A stretch of DNA of 64,000 nucleotides from Streptomyces laurentii (GTDB lineage Bacteria > Actinomycetota > Actinomycetes > Streptomycetales > Streptomycetaceae): positions 2,666,001-2,730,000 of the forward strand of contig AP017424.1 in the NCBI GenBank assembly GCA_002355495.1. Direction: 5' to 3'. The notes beneath the pieces were generated by a model. It saw only the letters and a list, made by a program, of their open reading frames with translations, did no database searches and was not told the origin of the DNA. The first letter of the stretch is position 1. Every line of letters starts with the position of its first letter. This document shows, piece by piece, positions 1 to 8,788 of the stretch. Position numbers and translations under genes: made by a program.

Positions 1-502
1 AGGAGACGTCCTCACCCAGCCAGCGGGCGGCGATCGAGCGGAGGATGTGGCCGTGCGCGAAGACCAGCACGTCGCGGCCGGCCTCGCGGGCCCACTGGAC
101 GACGTGATCGGCGCGGTCCGAGATCTCCGCCAGCGTCTCGCCGTCGGGGACGCCGTCGCGCCAGATGAACCAGCCCGGCTGGATCTCCTGGATCTGCGCC
201 GGGGTCATCCCCTCGTACGCGCCGTAGTCCCACTCCATCAGCGCGTCCCACGGCTCGGCCCGGTCGCCGAAGCCGGCGAGTTCGCAGGTCTCGTGGGCGC
301 GGGCGAGCGGGCTGGTGCGCACCTCGACGCCGTCGAGTCCGTCCCACGGCGTACGGTGCAGCCGCGCGCCCAGCAGTCGGGCGCCGCGCCGGCCCTCGTC
401 GAGCAGCGGGATGTCGGTCCTGCCGGTGTGCCGGCCGAGCAGCGACCACTCGGTCTGACCGTGCCGGGCGAGCAGGATGCGCGGTGCCGATGCCGGTGCC
501 AT
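1..502 (-). CDS. Histidine phosphatase family protein (3' end outside window)
   Basis: This is the N-terminal 167 residues of a phosphoglycerate-mutase-like (histidine phosphatase) protein that runs off the left edge. The phosphohistidine motif RHGQTEW lies near residues 13-19, followed by [15 protein letters not shown]. The second catalytic block VFAHGHILR lies just before the edge. The ATG at 502 is preceded by GGAGAG at good spacing. Members hydrolyse phosphate esters on small molecules such as sugar phosphates; the substrate cannot be told from sequence. It is divergent from the PAP2 gene that starts at 677, and the gap between them should hold both promoters. The family call is firm and the substrate is unknown. 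Confidence 0.9.
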   Translation of the reverse strand, partial: MAPASAPRILLARHGQTEWSLLGRHTGRTDIPLLDEGRRGARLLGARLHRTPWDGLDGVEVRTSPLARAHETCELAGFGDRAEPWDALMEWDYGAYEGMTPAQIQEIQPGWFIWRDGVPDGETLAEISDRADHVVQWAREAGRDVLVFAHGHILRSIAARWLGEDVS

Positions 503-676
503 GCGGGCTCTCCAGATGTTCAGGTACAGGTGCCGTCCCATCATCACTCACCCTGATCACCCGGCCCGTTCCGGCCATCCGGCGTCGTCCGCGCGAATTC
601 ATGGTGATGTCCGGGCAACCGACCGCCCCCGGCCCGCGTCCTCCTTCGATCAAGGACGAGTGGGGGGACACGTCAT

Positions 677-1474
677 ATGCGTCGGCCACGCTGGTGGGTG
701 GAGCTCATACTGATCGCCGCGGTCTACGCGGCGTACTCCGGCGGACGGCTGCTCGCCCGCGGCGACGCGAGCACCGCCGTCGCCCACGGACTCTCCCTCC
801 TGCGCGTCGAGGACACCTTCGGCCTCGCCCTCGAACGCCCGCTCAACCGGCTCTTCACCGCCACCCCCGCGCTCGGTGTCCCCGCCGACTTCGTCTACGC
901 GTCGCTCCACTATCTGGTCACGCCCGCCGTGCTCGTCTGGCTGTTCCGCCGCCGCCCGGCCCGCTACCGCGCCGCGCGCGCCTGGCTGATGACCTCCACA
1001 CTGCTCGGCCTGGTCGGCTTCGTCCTGATGCCGACCTGCCCGCCCCGGCTGCTCGACGCGGCGCACGGGTTCACCGACACGATGGCGCAGTTCAGCGCGT
1101 ACGGCTGGTGGGGCGGCGAGGCGAGCGCGCCGCGTGGGCTCGGCGGGCTGACCAACCAGTACGCGGCGATGCCCAGCCTGCACGTGGGGTGGGCGCTGTG
1201 GTGCGGGGTGATGCTGTGGCGGTACGGGCGGACGCCGCTGCTCCGGACGCTGGGCGTGGCGTATCCGCTGCTCACCACGGTGGTGGTGATGGGCACGGCC
1301 AACCACTATCTGCTGGACGCGGTCGCGGGGGCGGCGGCGATGGGGCGGGGCTGCTGCTCACCCCGTACGTGCTCCGCTTCCTGGACCGGCTCCCGGGCCG
1401 CGCCGGGGCCGGTTCCGGCGTCCCGGTCGCGGCCGGCGCGGCGGCGGTGGCCGGCGGGCGCGGCGATGGGGTGA
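677..1474 (+). CDS. PAP2-family membrane phosphatase, C-terminus apparently frameshifted
   Basis: This is an integral membrane phosphatase of the PAP2 superfamily (inositolphosphotransferase-like branch). It has several hydrophobic helices, then the catalytic blocks AAMPSLHVGWALW (about residues 163-175) and a final GTANHYLLD histidine motif (about 206-214). It would dephosphorylate a lipid or isoprenoid phosphate at the membrane. After VAGAAAMG the reading frame loses sense (CCSPRTCSASW), while the next frame reads GLLLTPYVLRFLDRL, a normal continuation of the last helix. One extra G in the run at 1347-1350 restores it. The true C-terminus would then run past 1474, at least to about 1430 in the new frame and possibly to 1602. 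The ATG at 677 follows a GGGGGA ribosome site. Confidence 0.8.
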   Translation: MRRPRWWVELILIAAVYAAYSGGRLLARGDASTAVAHGLSLLRVEDTFGLALERPLNRLFTATPALGVPADFVYASLHYLVTPAVLVWLFRRRPARYRAARAWLMTSTLLGLVGFVLMPTCPPRLLDAAHGFTDTMAQFSAYGWWGGEASAPRGLGGLTNQYAAMPSLHVGWALWCGVMLWRYGRTPLLRTLGVAYPLLTTVVVMGTANHYLLDAVAGAAAMGRGCCSPRTCSASWTGSRAAPGPVPASRSRPARRRWPAGAAMG

Positions 1475-1534
1475 TCGGGGGCGATTCCCCGCGAAATTCC
1501 CCGGTTGTCAGTGGCGGATGGGAGACTTCCGCGG

Positions 1535-2701
1535 GTGAGCGCATCCCTGGACAGCGGTCCGCACCGGCCGCCGCAGACGACACTCCGGCATCGGCTCGCT
1601 GAGCTGCGCGGACCGGCCACCGTGCCGCGTCCGCTCGACGCGCGGGCGCTGGCCGCCCTGGCCGCGAACCCGGGCTGCCGGCGGCGGGCGATCCTCGACG
1701 GGGCGGGGGTCGACAAGACCGCGCTCGCGGCGAAGCTGGGCGCGCCCTCGGGCTTCGGCCAGTCGCAGTTCGCGATCGCCCGGGGCAACGCGTTCGAGAA
1801 GAAGGTCAAGGCGGACGGCGGCCGGGAGCTGCTGGCGCTGCTCGGCATCGAGGAGCCGGGCACGGTGGACCTGCCGGAGCTGACGGCGGCCGGGCCGCAG
1901 GGCCGGGCGGCCCGGACGGCGCTCGCGCTGCGGGAGGCGACGGCGGCGGGTCGCTGGGCGCTGTTCGACCATCCGATGCTGGCCCTGGAGGTGGCCGGTT
2001 CGCCGGTCTACCTGGAGCCGGACGCGGTCGTGGTGCACCCCGACGGCCGGTGGACGGTCGTGGAGATCAAGTCGTTCCCGATGATCGACGGTTCGGCCGA
2101 CGCGGCGAAGGTGGGCGCGGCGGCCCGCCAGGCGGCGGTGTACGTACTGGCCCTGGAGCGGACCGCGGCCGTCACGGACGGCGCGGAGGTGGCGCACCGG
2201 GTCCTGCTGGTCTGTCCGAAGGACTTCTCCAACCTGCCGACGGCGTCGGCGGTGGACGTGCGCAAGCAGGTGGCGGTCACCCGGCGCCAGCTGGCCCGGC
2301 TGACCCGGATCGAGGACATCGCGGCGGCGCTGCCGCCGGAGGTCAGCTTCGACGTGGCGGAGTGCTCGCCGGAGCAGCTGGCGTCGGCGGTGGAACGCGT
2401 CCCGCACGCGTACGCGCCGGAATGCCTGTCCGCGTGCGAACTGGCCTTCCACTGCCGGGAGCGGGCGCGGGCGGCGGACGTCGTGGCGGCGCTGGGGCGT
2501 TCGGTACGGGGCGAGCTGGGCGGTCTGACGACGATCGGCGCGGTCCTGGCGGCGGCGCGCGGCGAGGAGGGCGACCCGGACGATCCGGCGGTGGACGCGC
2601 TGCGGCGGGCGCGGGCGCTGCGGACGGAAGCCCTGGCCTATGCCGGAACGAGCACCGGCACGGGTGCGGGGACGCGCGCGGGGGTGGCGACGTGTCGCTG
2701 A
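1535..2701 (+). CDS. PD-(D/E)XK nuclease with Cas4/AddB-like Fe-S cysteines
   Basis: This 388-residue protein reads as a RecB/Cas4-type nuclease. The catalytic core is visible as EPD (D163) followed by VEIKSF (E177, K179). It also has one N-terminal cysteine (C48 in NPGCRRR) and three C-terminal ones (C297, C301, C307 in ECLSACELAFHC). This 1+3 arrangement holds a 4Fe-4S cluster in Cas4, AddB and Dna2. I chose GTG 1535 because GGGAGA lies upstream at normal spacing; TTG 1505 and GTG 1511 are in frame alternatives. It overlaps the next gene by 10 bp, so it is the first cistron of a coupled trio with an unknown protein and an SF1 helicase. The likely role is end resection or DNA repair. A defence role is possible but not shown. 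Confidence 0.8.
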   Translation: MSASLDSGPHRPPQTTLRHRLAELRGPATVPRPLDARALAALAANPGCRRRAILDGAGVDKTALAAKLGAPSGFGQSQFAIARGNAFEKKVKADGGRELLALLGIEEPGTVDLPELTAAGPQGRAARTALALREATAAGRWALFDHPMLALEVAGSPVYLEPDAVVVHPDGRWTVVEIKSFPMIDGSADAAKVGAAARQAAVYVLALERTAAVTDGAEVAHRVLLVCPKDFSNLPTASAVDVRKQVAVTRRQLARLTRIEDIAAALPPEVSFDVAECSPEQLASAVERVPHAYAPECLSACELAFHCRERARAADVVAALGRSVRGELGGLTTIGAVLAAARGEEGDPDDPAVDALRRARALRTEALAYAGTSTGTGAGTRAGVATCR

Positions 2702-4280
2702 TCTCCACCCTGGCCCGGATGGAGGCCGTCGAGGCGGGCCGGGCCCAGCCGCTGGCCACGGTCCGGCACCGGCATCTGTCGGAGCGCCCGCTCGTCTTCG
2801 TCCCGCTGACCACGTCCGGCGAGGCGGGCGCGCCGCTCGGCGCGCTGGTGGGCACCGACCCGGAGGAGCCGCGGCTGCTGGTCGTCCCGCAGCCGCGCGA
2901 CCGGGATCTGCGGTTCGCGTTCCTCGCCGAACTGGCCGACGCGATCCTGCCGTACGTCGACTCCTTCGCCGAGGACGTGGAGACGGCGGAGCGGTCCGAG
3001 ACCGACCCGGAGACCGGGAAGAAGGTCAAGGTCGAGGTCGCGCTGTGCGCGGACGCGCCGCAGCTGGTGGTGCCGAGCCGGGCGGGTGTGGAGTACGTAC
3101 GGCTGCTCGGGCGGTCGACCCGGTTCCGGCGGACGGCCGAACAGGATCCGGAGACACCGTTCCCGGCGCCGCCCCGGGTGCCGCTGCTCGGCCGCTGGCT
3201 GACGCACTTCGGCGAGCGGGCGCGGGTGCCGGGGTCCTCGCTGCTGGTGGCGGCGACGGATCTGCTGAACCGGCACTGGGCGACCGGCCAGTCCTCCCTG
3301 GAGGACCAGCACCTGGGCGCGCTGCTCGCCTGGATCGACCCGCCGGAGGGCGAGCGCGGTGCCGAGGCGGCGCTGCGGGCCGAGCTGGGGCGGGACGCGC
3401 GGGGGCAGCTGGAGTGCCCGCCGGCCGGTCCGGCGACGGACCCGGCGTTCGACAACCGGCTGCTCGCCCCCGCGATCGAGGCCTACGACAAGGCGCGGCA
3501 GGCGCTCGGCGCGGCCGAGGACGGCGAGGCGGCGGAGGACGGGCTCGCCGCGCTGCACCGGGCCGAGCGGGAGATCCGGCGGCTGGTCGCCGGGCAGTTG
3601 AGGCCGACCTGGTACGGGGTGTGGCAGGCGCTCGGCCTGCTGCGGGAGCTGCCGGAGGGCGCGCGGGTGGCCGACCGCTGGACCCGGGACCGCTGGTCGT
3701 TCACCGGTCAGCGGGACCGGATCGCGGCGGGCGAGCCGCCGCAGCCGCGCCGCGACGACGCGGTGACGGCGGCGCAGAAGCTGGCGGCGCGCGAGCAGGC
3801 GCAGGGACAGTTGGAGGCGCAGGAGGCGCTGGACGACCCGCTGGTCCTTGCGGGGCGGCGGCTGGCGGGCGAGGCGTTCGTCGGGGAGGTGGCGGAGGTG
3901 ACGATGGCCTGGTCGGAGTCGAAGCGCCCGGCACCGCGCCCGCTCCTGACGGTCCGTACGGACGACCGGCCGCATCTCGGGGAGGGCGTGAAGGTGTACC
4001 GGACGCTGGACGGCCGGCCGCAGTCCGCGGAGTTCGTGGGCCGGGAGGAGGACGGGGCGCTCGTGCTGCGGCTGCTCGACAAGATGGGCCGGTCGAAGGA
4101 CCCGGCCGAGGGGACGGTGCCGGAGAAGGGCGAGCGGATCGCCTGGACGCTGTTCGAGCACGACCAGCGGCCGGGCGCGAAGCTGCCGGACCCGGAGGAG
4201 ACCCCGTGGACGCACGGCGGCCCGCCGCGCTCCGACGCCGCCGAACTGCCCGACGCCGTGACCCCGAGGACATCCTGTGA
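2692..4280 (+). CDS. Unknown ~529-residue protein between nuclease and helicase; frameshift at its end
   Basis: I do not recognise a family. The protein is soluble, rich in Arg and Glu, with no signal peptide or membrane segment. Its middle (about residues 260-310 and 355-390) is helical and charged. A beta-rich C-terminal part (AEVTMAWSESK, LLTVRTDDRP) could be an OB- or SH3-like fold. GTG 2692 overlaps the nuclease gene by 10 bp. As sequenced, the frame does not stop at the helicase start but stays open to 5259. One extra C in the run 4262-4265 turns the end into DAVTPEDIL followed by TGA at 4278-4280, overlapping the helicase GTG by 4 bp. That fits a coupled operon, so 4280 is taken as the real end. 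It is presumably a partner of the nuclease and helicase. Confidence 0.65.
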
Positions 4281-5680
4281 CCCGCGACTCCACGCCCTCC
4301 GGATCCCTGACCTTCGGTTCTCTGACCTTCACGTCCCCGGCCTCCGGCGCTGCGGTCTTCGACCCGTCCGCCGAGGCGGCGCGGGCGACGGCCGCCATCC
4401 TGGAGAGCACCCTGCACGGGACCGCCCGCGGGGTGGTCGTCGACTCTCCGCCCGGCGCCGGCAAGTCGACGCTCGTGGTCCGCGCGGCCCTCGAACTGGC
4501 CGCCGCCGGCCGCCCGTTGATGGTCATCGCGCAGACCAACGCGCAGGTGGACGACCTGGTGCTGCGGCTCGCCGAGAAGGAGCCGGACCTCCCGGTGGGC
4601 CGGCTGCACTCGAACGACACGGACCCGTACGACAAGGCGCTCGACGCGCTGGAACAGGTACGGAAGTCGGCGAAGCCGGCCGATCTCGCGGGGCTGCCGG
4701 TGGTGATCTCGACGGCCGCGAAGTGGGCGCACGTGAAGAACGTGGAGCCGTGGGAGCACGCGATCGTCGACGAGGCGTACCAGATGCGCTCGGACGCGCT
4801 GCTCGCCGTGGCGGGGCTGTTCCAGCGGGCGCTGTTCGTGGGCGACCCGGGGCAGCTGGACCCGTTCTCGGTGGTGGGCGCGGAACAGTGGGCGGGACTG
4901 TCGTACGACCCGTCGGCGTCGGCCGTCTCCACACTGCTCGCGCACAACCCCGAACTGCCGCAGCACCGGCTGCCGGTGTCGTGGCGGCTGCCCGCGTCGG
5001 CGGCGCCGCTGGTGTCGGACGCCTTCTACCCGTACACCCGCTTCCGCAGCGGCACGGACCACGGCGACCGGCGGCTGTCCTTCGGCGTGGCCTCGGACGG
5101 CTCGGGCCCGGACCGGGTCCTGGACGAGGCGGCCGAGTCCGGCTGGGGCCTGCTCGAACTGCCCGCCCGGCACACCCCGCGCACCGACCCCGAGGCGGTC
5201 CTGGCGGTGGCCCTGGTGGTCCGGCGCATGCTCGACCGGGGCGGCGTGACCGTCGGTGAGCGGTCCCCCGACCCGGCGCCGCTCACCGCGGAGCGGATCG
5301 CCGTCGGCACCGCCCACCGCGACCAGGCGGCGGCGATCCGCGCGGCCCTGGCCGAACTCGGCGTGACGGGCGTGACGGTGGACACCGCCAACCGCCTCCA
5401 GGGCCGCGAGTACGACGTGACGGTCGTCCTCCACCCACTCTCCGGCCGCCCCGACGCCACCGCCTTCCACCTGGAGACCGGCCGGCTGTGCGTCCTCGCC
5501 TCCCGGCACCGCCACGCGTGTGTGGTGGTGTGCCGCGCGGGCGTCGCGGAACTCCTCGACGAGCATCCCTCGACGGAGCCGGTCCAGCTCGGCGTGACGA
5601 TGAAGTTCCCGGACGGCTGGGAGGCCAACCACGCCGTCCTGTCGCACCTGACGGAACACCGGGTGAGCTGGACCCCGTAA
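4277..5680 (+). CDS. SF1 (Upf1/Dna2-like) helicase / AAA family ATPase
   Basis: This is a 467-residue SF1 helicase. Motif I is SPPGAGKST (about residues 56-64), Ia is IAQTNAQVDDL, II is IVDEAY, and III is VGDPGQLDPF. Motif V is VDTANRLQGREYD and motif VI is LASRHRHACVVV. The VDT...QG.E.D form of motif V is that of the Dna2/Upf1/NAM7 group. It would use ATP to unwind or translocate on single-stranded nucleic acid. It starts with GTG at 4277 and overlaps the preceding stop (GTGA). Together with the Fe-S nuclease two genes upstream it makes a split counterpart of eukaryotic Dna2, which carries both domains in one chain. Motif II has DEAY rather than the usual DEAS/DEAH. Confidence 0.85.
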   Translation: MTRDSTPSGSLTFGSLTFTSPASGAAVFDPSAEAARATAAILESTLHGTARGVVVDSPPGAGKSTLVVRAALELAAAGRPLMVIAQTNAQVDDLVLRLAEKEPDLPVGRLHSNDTDPYDKALDALEQVRKSAKPADLAGLPVVISTAAKWAHVKNVEPWEHAIVDEAYQMRSDALLAVAGLFQRALFVGDPGQLDPFSVVGAEQWAGLSYDPSASAVSTLLAHNPELPQHRLPVSWRLPASAAPLVSDAFYPYTRFRSGTDHGDRRLSFGVASDGSGPDRVLDEAAESGWGLLELPARHTPRTDPEAVLAVALVVRRMLDRGGVTVGERSPDPAPLTAERIAVGTAHRDQAAAIRAALAELGVTGVTVDTANRLQGREYDVTVVLHPLSGRPDATAFHLETGRLCVLASRHRHACVVVCRAGVAELLDEHPSTEPVQLGVTMKFPDGWEANHAVLSHLTEHRVSWTP

Positions 5681-5792
5681 GCCCGGTCGGCCCGTCGCGC
5701 TCCCGCCCGGGGCCTGTGAGCCTCGGGCCGGGCGCGGGAGAATGGACGGCGGCCCGGGTGTCCGGGCCGTCCGCGTGAGAAGGAGAGCGAGT

Positions 5793-6155
5793 ATGGCGGA
5801 ACCCGCGGAGCAGAGTGGGAGCGCGCGGCGGCGGGTCAGGCCCGCGCCGCTGATCTTCGAGCCCGCCGAGGCGACCGCCGATCCCGAGCACTTCTTCGGC
5901 CTGGAGGCGATGGACGACCCGCGCGAGCTGCTGGCGCGGGCGACCGAGCTGACCCTGGCGTTCCGGGCGGCGGCGGACCGGGCGGTCGAGTACCAGGCGG
6001 TCGCGGCGGCCCAGCTCGCGGACCCGGGCCGGTTCGACCGGCTGACGGACGCGGACATCGCCGCGCGGGCCGACTGGACCGAGGACTACGCCCGCAAGAT
6101 GATCGAGTTCGGCCGGGGCCTGACGCGCGCGAACAGCCGCGACCGGGAGGAGTGA
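5793..6155 (+). CDS. Small conserved-looking hypothetical protein
   Basis: This is a 120-residue soluble protein with no recognisable domain. It has a basic, disordered start (SGSARRRVRPAP), then a helical, Ala/Arg/Asp-rich body (ARATELTLAFRAAADRAVEYQAVAAAQLADP) ending in a charged helix. AGGAGAG precedes the ATG at 5793 with good spacing, which favours this start over an upstream in-frame ATG at 5742. It follows the helicase gene by 112 bp in the same direction and could be read from the same transcript, but nothing in its sequence ties it to DNA repair. Confidence 0.6.
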   Translation: MAEPAEQSGSARRRVRPAPLIFEPAEATADPEHFFGLEAMDDPRELLARATELTLAFRAAADRAVEYQAVAAAQLADPGRFDRLTDADIAARADWTEDYARKMIEFGRGLTRANSRDREE

Positions 6156-6323
6156 ACCCCGGGGAGCGCGGTACGGGGTGTGCTCTCCGAGGGCTGCCGA
6201 GTGAGCCCCCGGCCTGGCCGCCCGGCATATGCCGGGGCGCACGATACTCCTCGCCTCGGCACCCTGTCCGGGTTTTCCGCAACTCCCTGAAGCCGGGGGA
6301 TCACGCCCGGTAGACCTTCCCGT

Positions 6324-6914
6324 ATGACGACGTGGCTGCTCGACGAGACGACCCTCCAGGACTTCGGCCGCTACCAGGCCGCCCGGGTCACCGACGACGG
6401 TGCCGCGTGGCTCGCCTCGGCCACGGCCCGCCCGCACGCCGCACTCGCGCACTGGTTCCGGCGGCCCGCCACGCCCGCGGTGCTGCCCTGCGGCACGGTG
6501 TTCGACGTGGTGAACGTGGAGCCCACCTTCGGGCGCCGGGTGCTGGACACCCTGTGGGCCGAGGGCCCCGGCTGCGGGCCGGTCGCCACGCACCGGGGCC
6601 GGATGCTGCTGTTCGCCGCCCCCGGCACCGCCCAGCGCCTCCCGTCGCTGCTCGGCTGGGAGGAGTGGAGCGAGACCGTGCCGCGGCCGCTGTGCCACGG
6701 CCCCGGGGACGCGGTGACGATCCCGCCGCTGACCCCGCCGACGCCGTTCCGGCCACGGATCACCGCTGTCGGCGACGCCGTCCCGTACGAGCCGCGTGAC
6801 AGCGCCCAGCCGCGCTGGCTCGTCGCCCCCGACGCCCGGCGCCCCTGGCTGCCCGGCCCCGAGGTCCTGCTGTGGGCCTGCGTCCGGGCGGCACGCGCCG
6901 CGCGGGCCGCGTAG
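6324..6914 (+). CDS. Bifunctional DNA primase/polymerase-like protein (short)
   Basis: This 196-residue protein has the block VLPCGTVFDVVNVEP, then GRRVLDTLWAEGPGCGPVA, RGRMLLFAAPGTAQRLP and LVAPDARRPWLPGPEVLLW. These are the conserved segments of short Streptomyces proteins usually annotated as bifunctional DNA primase/polymerase (Prim-Pol N-terminal domain). From memory of that family the length is typical. I cannot see a full set of catalytic acidic residues, so enzymatic activity is doubtful and the name rests on family similarity only. It ends 79 bp before a tRNA-Lys gene in the same direction. Confidence 0.6.
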   Translation: MTTWLLDETTLQDFGRYQAARVTDDGAAWLASATARPHAALAHWFRRPATPAVLPCGTVFDVVNVEPTFGRRVLDTLWAEGPGCGPVATHRGRMLLFAAPGTAQRLPSLLGWEEWSETVPRPLCHGPGDAVTIPPLTPPTPFRPRITAVGDAVPYEPRDSAQPRWLVAPDARRPWLPGPEVLLWACVRAARAARAA

Positions 6915-6993
6915 CGGCCCCGACCCGCTCCCACGTGCGGGGATCGATTTCTCGTCCGGCGGATCGGGGTGCTAATGTCTACGACGTCAGCAG

Positions 6994-7067
6994 GCGCCGC
7001 TAGCTCAGTTGGTTAGAGCAGCTGACTCTTAATCAGCGGGTCCGGGGTTCGAGTCCCTGGCGGCGCA
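6994..7067 (+). tRNA. tRNA-Lys (anticodon CTT), copy 1
   Basis: A 74-nt cloverleaf with acceptor arms GCGCCGC and GCGGCGC, D-loop TAGCTCAGTTGGTTAGAGC, anticodon stem-loop CTGACTCTTAATCAG (anticodon CTT) and T-arm GGGTTCGAGTCCC. The CCA end is not encoded. A TAATGT at 6973-6978 could be the -10 box. Two further copies with identical sequence lie at 15425 and 22204. Confidence 0.98.
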
Positions 7068-7073
7068 CCGACC

Positions 7074-7112
7074 GGAAGGCCCCTCGCGAAAGCGAGGGGC
7101 CTTCCGTTTGTT
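7074..7112 (+). terminator. Rho-independent terminator of tRNA-Lys copy 1
   Basis: A perfect 14-bp stem (GGAAGGCCCCTCGC and its complement) with a GAAA tetraloop, followed by GTTTGTT. It begins 7 nt after the tRNA and lies between it and the convergent M6 protease gene. Confidence 0.85.
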
Positions 7113-7152
7113 CCCGTACGGAATGCCGGGACGCCGGTGCCCGGGGCGGGCG

Positions 7153-8421
7153 TCAGCGGTCGGCGTGAGCCTCCGGCCGCGGCCCGGTGACCCGTACCGT
7201 CCACACCCCCGACGCGGACCGGTCGGCCACCTCCACCCGTACCCCCGTGTCCGGCACGGTGTACGACTCCCCCTCCCGCAGCGGCGCGTCCGCGAGCGGC
7301 GGATAGACCGAGCGCTCCTGGCACGCCGAGGTCCCGGGGTGGGTGTCGACGACCTGCACCGGGCCGTCGCCGGAGGCCGCCTCGTTGCGGACCCGGTAGA
7401 GCAGGACGCCTTCGGCGCAGGTGTCGCGGTCGTTGCCGGTCGCCGAGCGGGCCTCGATCGCGAGCACGCTGTCGCCGGAGGTGCGGACCACCGCGAGCCG
7501 GGTGCCGAGGGTGCCGCCGGCCACCGGGGCGGCGGCGACCGGCTCCAGGCCGATGGCCCGGGTGCCGGGGCCGCGGACGCAGACGACCTGGGCGCGGTCC
7601 AGCCAGCCCAGCTTCCACTTGTGCCAGGCGAAGAGGTCCGGGGCGAGGCCGAACTGGCTGCCCATGACGTCCCAGTCCCCCACGTACGTGTCCCAGTCGC
7701 CCTTGCCGTCGGTGGGCCGGTGGTAGAGGTCGGGCAGGTCGAAGACGTGGCCGGTCTCGTGGGCGAGCACGTTGTGGTCCGGCGGGTGCCGCTCGAAGAC
7801 CGTGACGACCCGCTTGATGTCCGTGCCGTCGGCCTCCAGCGGCTGTTCCAGGTTGACGACCTTGGTCGCGTCGGAGTCCACACCGGGCGCGTCGGGGTCG
7901 GCGACCAGGTAGACGAGGTCGTAGCGGGAGAAGTCCACCGTGTCGTCGGCCGCCTTGATCGCGTCGCGCAGATAGGCCGCGCGGTGCTCGCTGCTCCAGT
8001 CGCGCTGTATGGCGTACGCCACGGAGGGCCGCGGCATCCGGGTCCAGCCGCGCTGCGGGTGGACGCGCAGCCGGAAACGGCCGTAGGAGGCCCGTTCGAA
8101 GAACTCCGAGGTGACGGGGAAGTGGTCGGCGGCCAGCTCGACGGGGGCCGTCATCGGGACGGAGTCCGGGAAGGACAGGAAGATCATGACCGCGTCGAGG
8201 GCGCGGGTGGGGCGGGGGTAGGCGGAGTTCCAGCTGTCGAGGCCGAGGGAGTGGTGGGCGGCGGTACGGGGCAGGGCGCACGGTCCCGCCGCCCCGGCCG
8301 CGACGGCGGGGCCCGCGAACAGCCCGGCCGCGGCGAGGGCCCCGAGGGACGTGGCGACGGCCGCTCCGGACCTCAGGCGGCGGGCACGGTGCACTCCCCC
8401 GGGTGGCTGCTGACCCCTCAC
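7153..8421 (-). CDS. Secreted M6-family metalloprotease-like protein
   Basis: This is a secreted zinc metalloprotease of the M6 (immune inhibitor A-like) group. The zinc motif HETGH sits in NVLAHETGHVFDLPDLYH, followed by WDVMGSQ, the expected M6 downstream block. A signal peptide (RRLRSGAAVATSLGALAAAGLFAG) precedes the mature part. I chose GTG 8421 (MRGQQPP), because GGGAGG lies 5 nt upstream. ATG 8475 and 8523 are in-frame alternatives that would add a long leader. The C-terminal third is beta-rich, as in exported proteases. It is single, with a tRNA-Lys terminator on one side and a divergent c-di-GMP gene on the other. Its substrates would be extracellular proteins; no propeptide boundary can be set. 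Confidence 0.85.
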   Translation of the reverse strand: MRGQQPPGGVHRARRLRSGAAVATSLGALAAAGLFAGPAVAAGAAGPCALPRTAAHHSLGLDSWNSAYPRPTRALDAVMIFLSFPDSVPMTAPVELAADHFPVTSEFFERASYGRFRLRVHPQRGWTRMPRPSVAYAIQRDWSSEHRAAYLRDAIKAADDTVDFSRYDLVYLVADPDAPGVDSDATKVVNLEQPLEADGTDIKRVVTVFERHPPDHNVLAHETGHVFDLPDLYHRPTDGKGDWDTYVGDWDVMGSQFGLAPDLFAWHKWKLGWLDRAQVVCVRGPGTRAIGLEPVAAAPVAGGTLGTRLAVVRTSGDSVLAIEARSATGNDRDTCAEGVLLYRVRNEAASGDGPVQVVDTHPGTSACQERSVYPPLADAPLREGESYTVPDTGVRVEVADRSASGVWTVRVTGPRPEAHADR

Positions 8422-8788
8422 GTGGACCTCCCGCTCCGGAATGCGCGACACCTCACCCACCTTGTGGGTGTTCATCGCCTTTCGCCCTCTTCTGCTGCCC
8501 CGGTCGAGTGAGAAGGGGTGCATCAGGTGGACGCGACGCGGGCATAAAGAGGCTTACGGAACGTCACATTCGGTCAGCTCTTCGTCGACTTGGGTCGGAC
8601 TCACTCCAGAACGGTCGCGCACCCGGCCACGGACACCCCTCTCACGACCCTCAAGGGCCCGGTCACGGGCCCGGGAGCTGGAACGGCGCCCGCGCCAGCC
8701 TCTATGATCGGCAGACTTTCCAGGTCGACTCCTTGGCCGGCCTTTCCGACCACATCTGTACGGCCCGAACGCACTACGGGAGCGAGCG
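8422..8788. other. Divergent intergenic region, protease / c-di-GMP protein
   Basis: These 367 bp between two divergent genes must carry both promoters. An inverted repeat around the sequence CACCTTGTGGGTG lies near 8457-8470. An AT-richer stretch, CCTCTATGATCG, near 8699-8710 is a plausible -10 area for the c-di-GMP gene. I see no convincing gene here. Confidence 0.4.

Noticed and set aside
1535..2701. Cas4-like nuclease as part of a CRISPR system
   Set aside because: No cas1, cas2 or array is present; the context is an SF1 helicase operon.
4281..5259. Frame of the unknown operon protein stays open far into the helicase gene
   Set aside because: The helicase frame is clearly coding there; the open frame is a GC-rich by-product of a single lost C.
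6994..7067. tRNA-Lys as an attachment site of an integrated element
   Set aside because: No integrase or partial tRNA duplicate is seen; the three copies are full genes with their own terminators.
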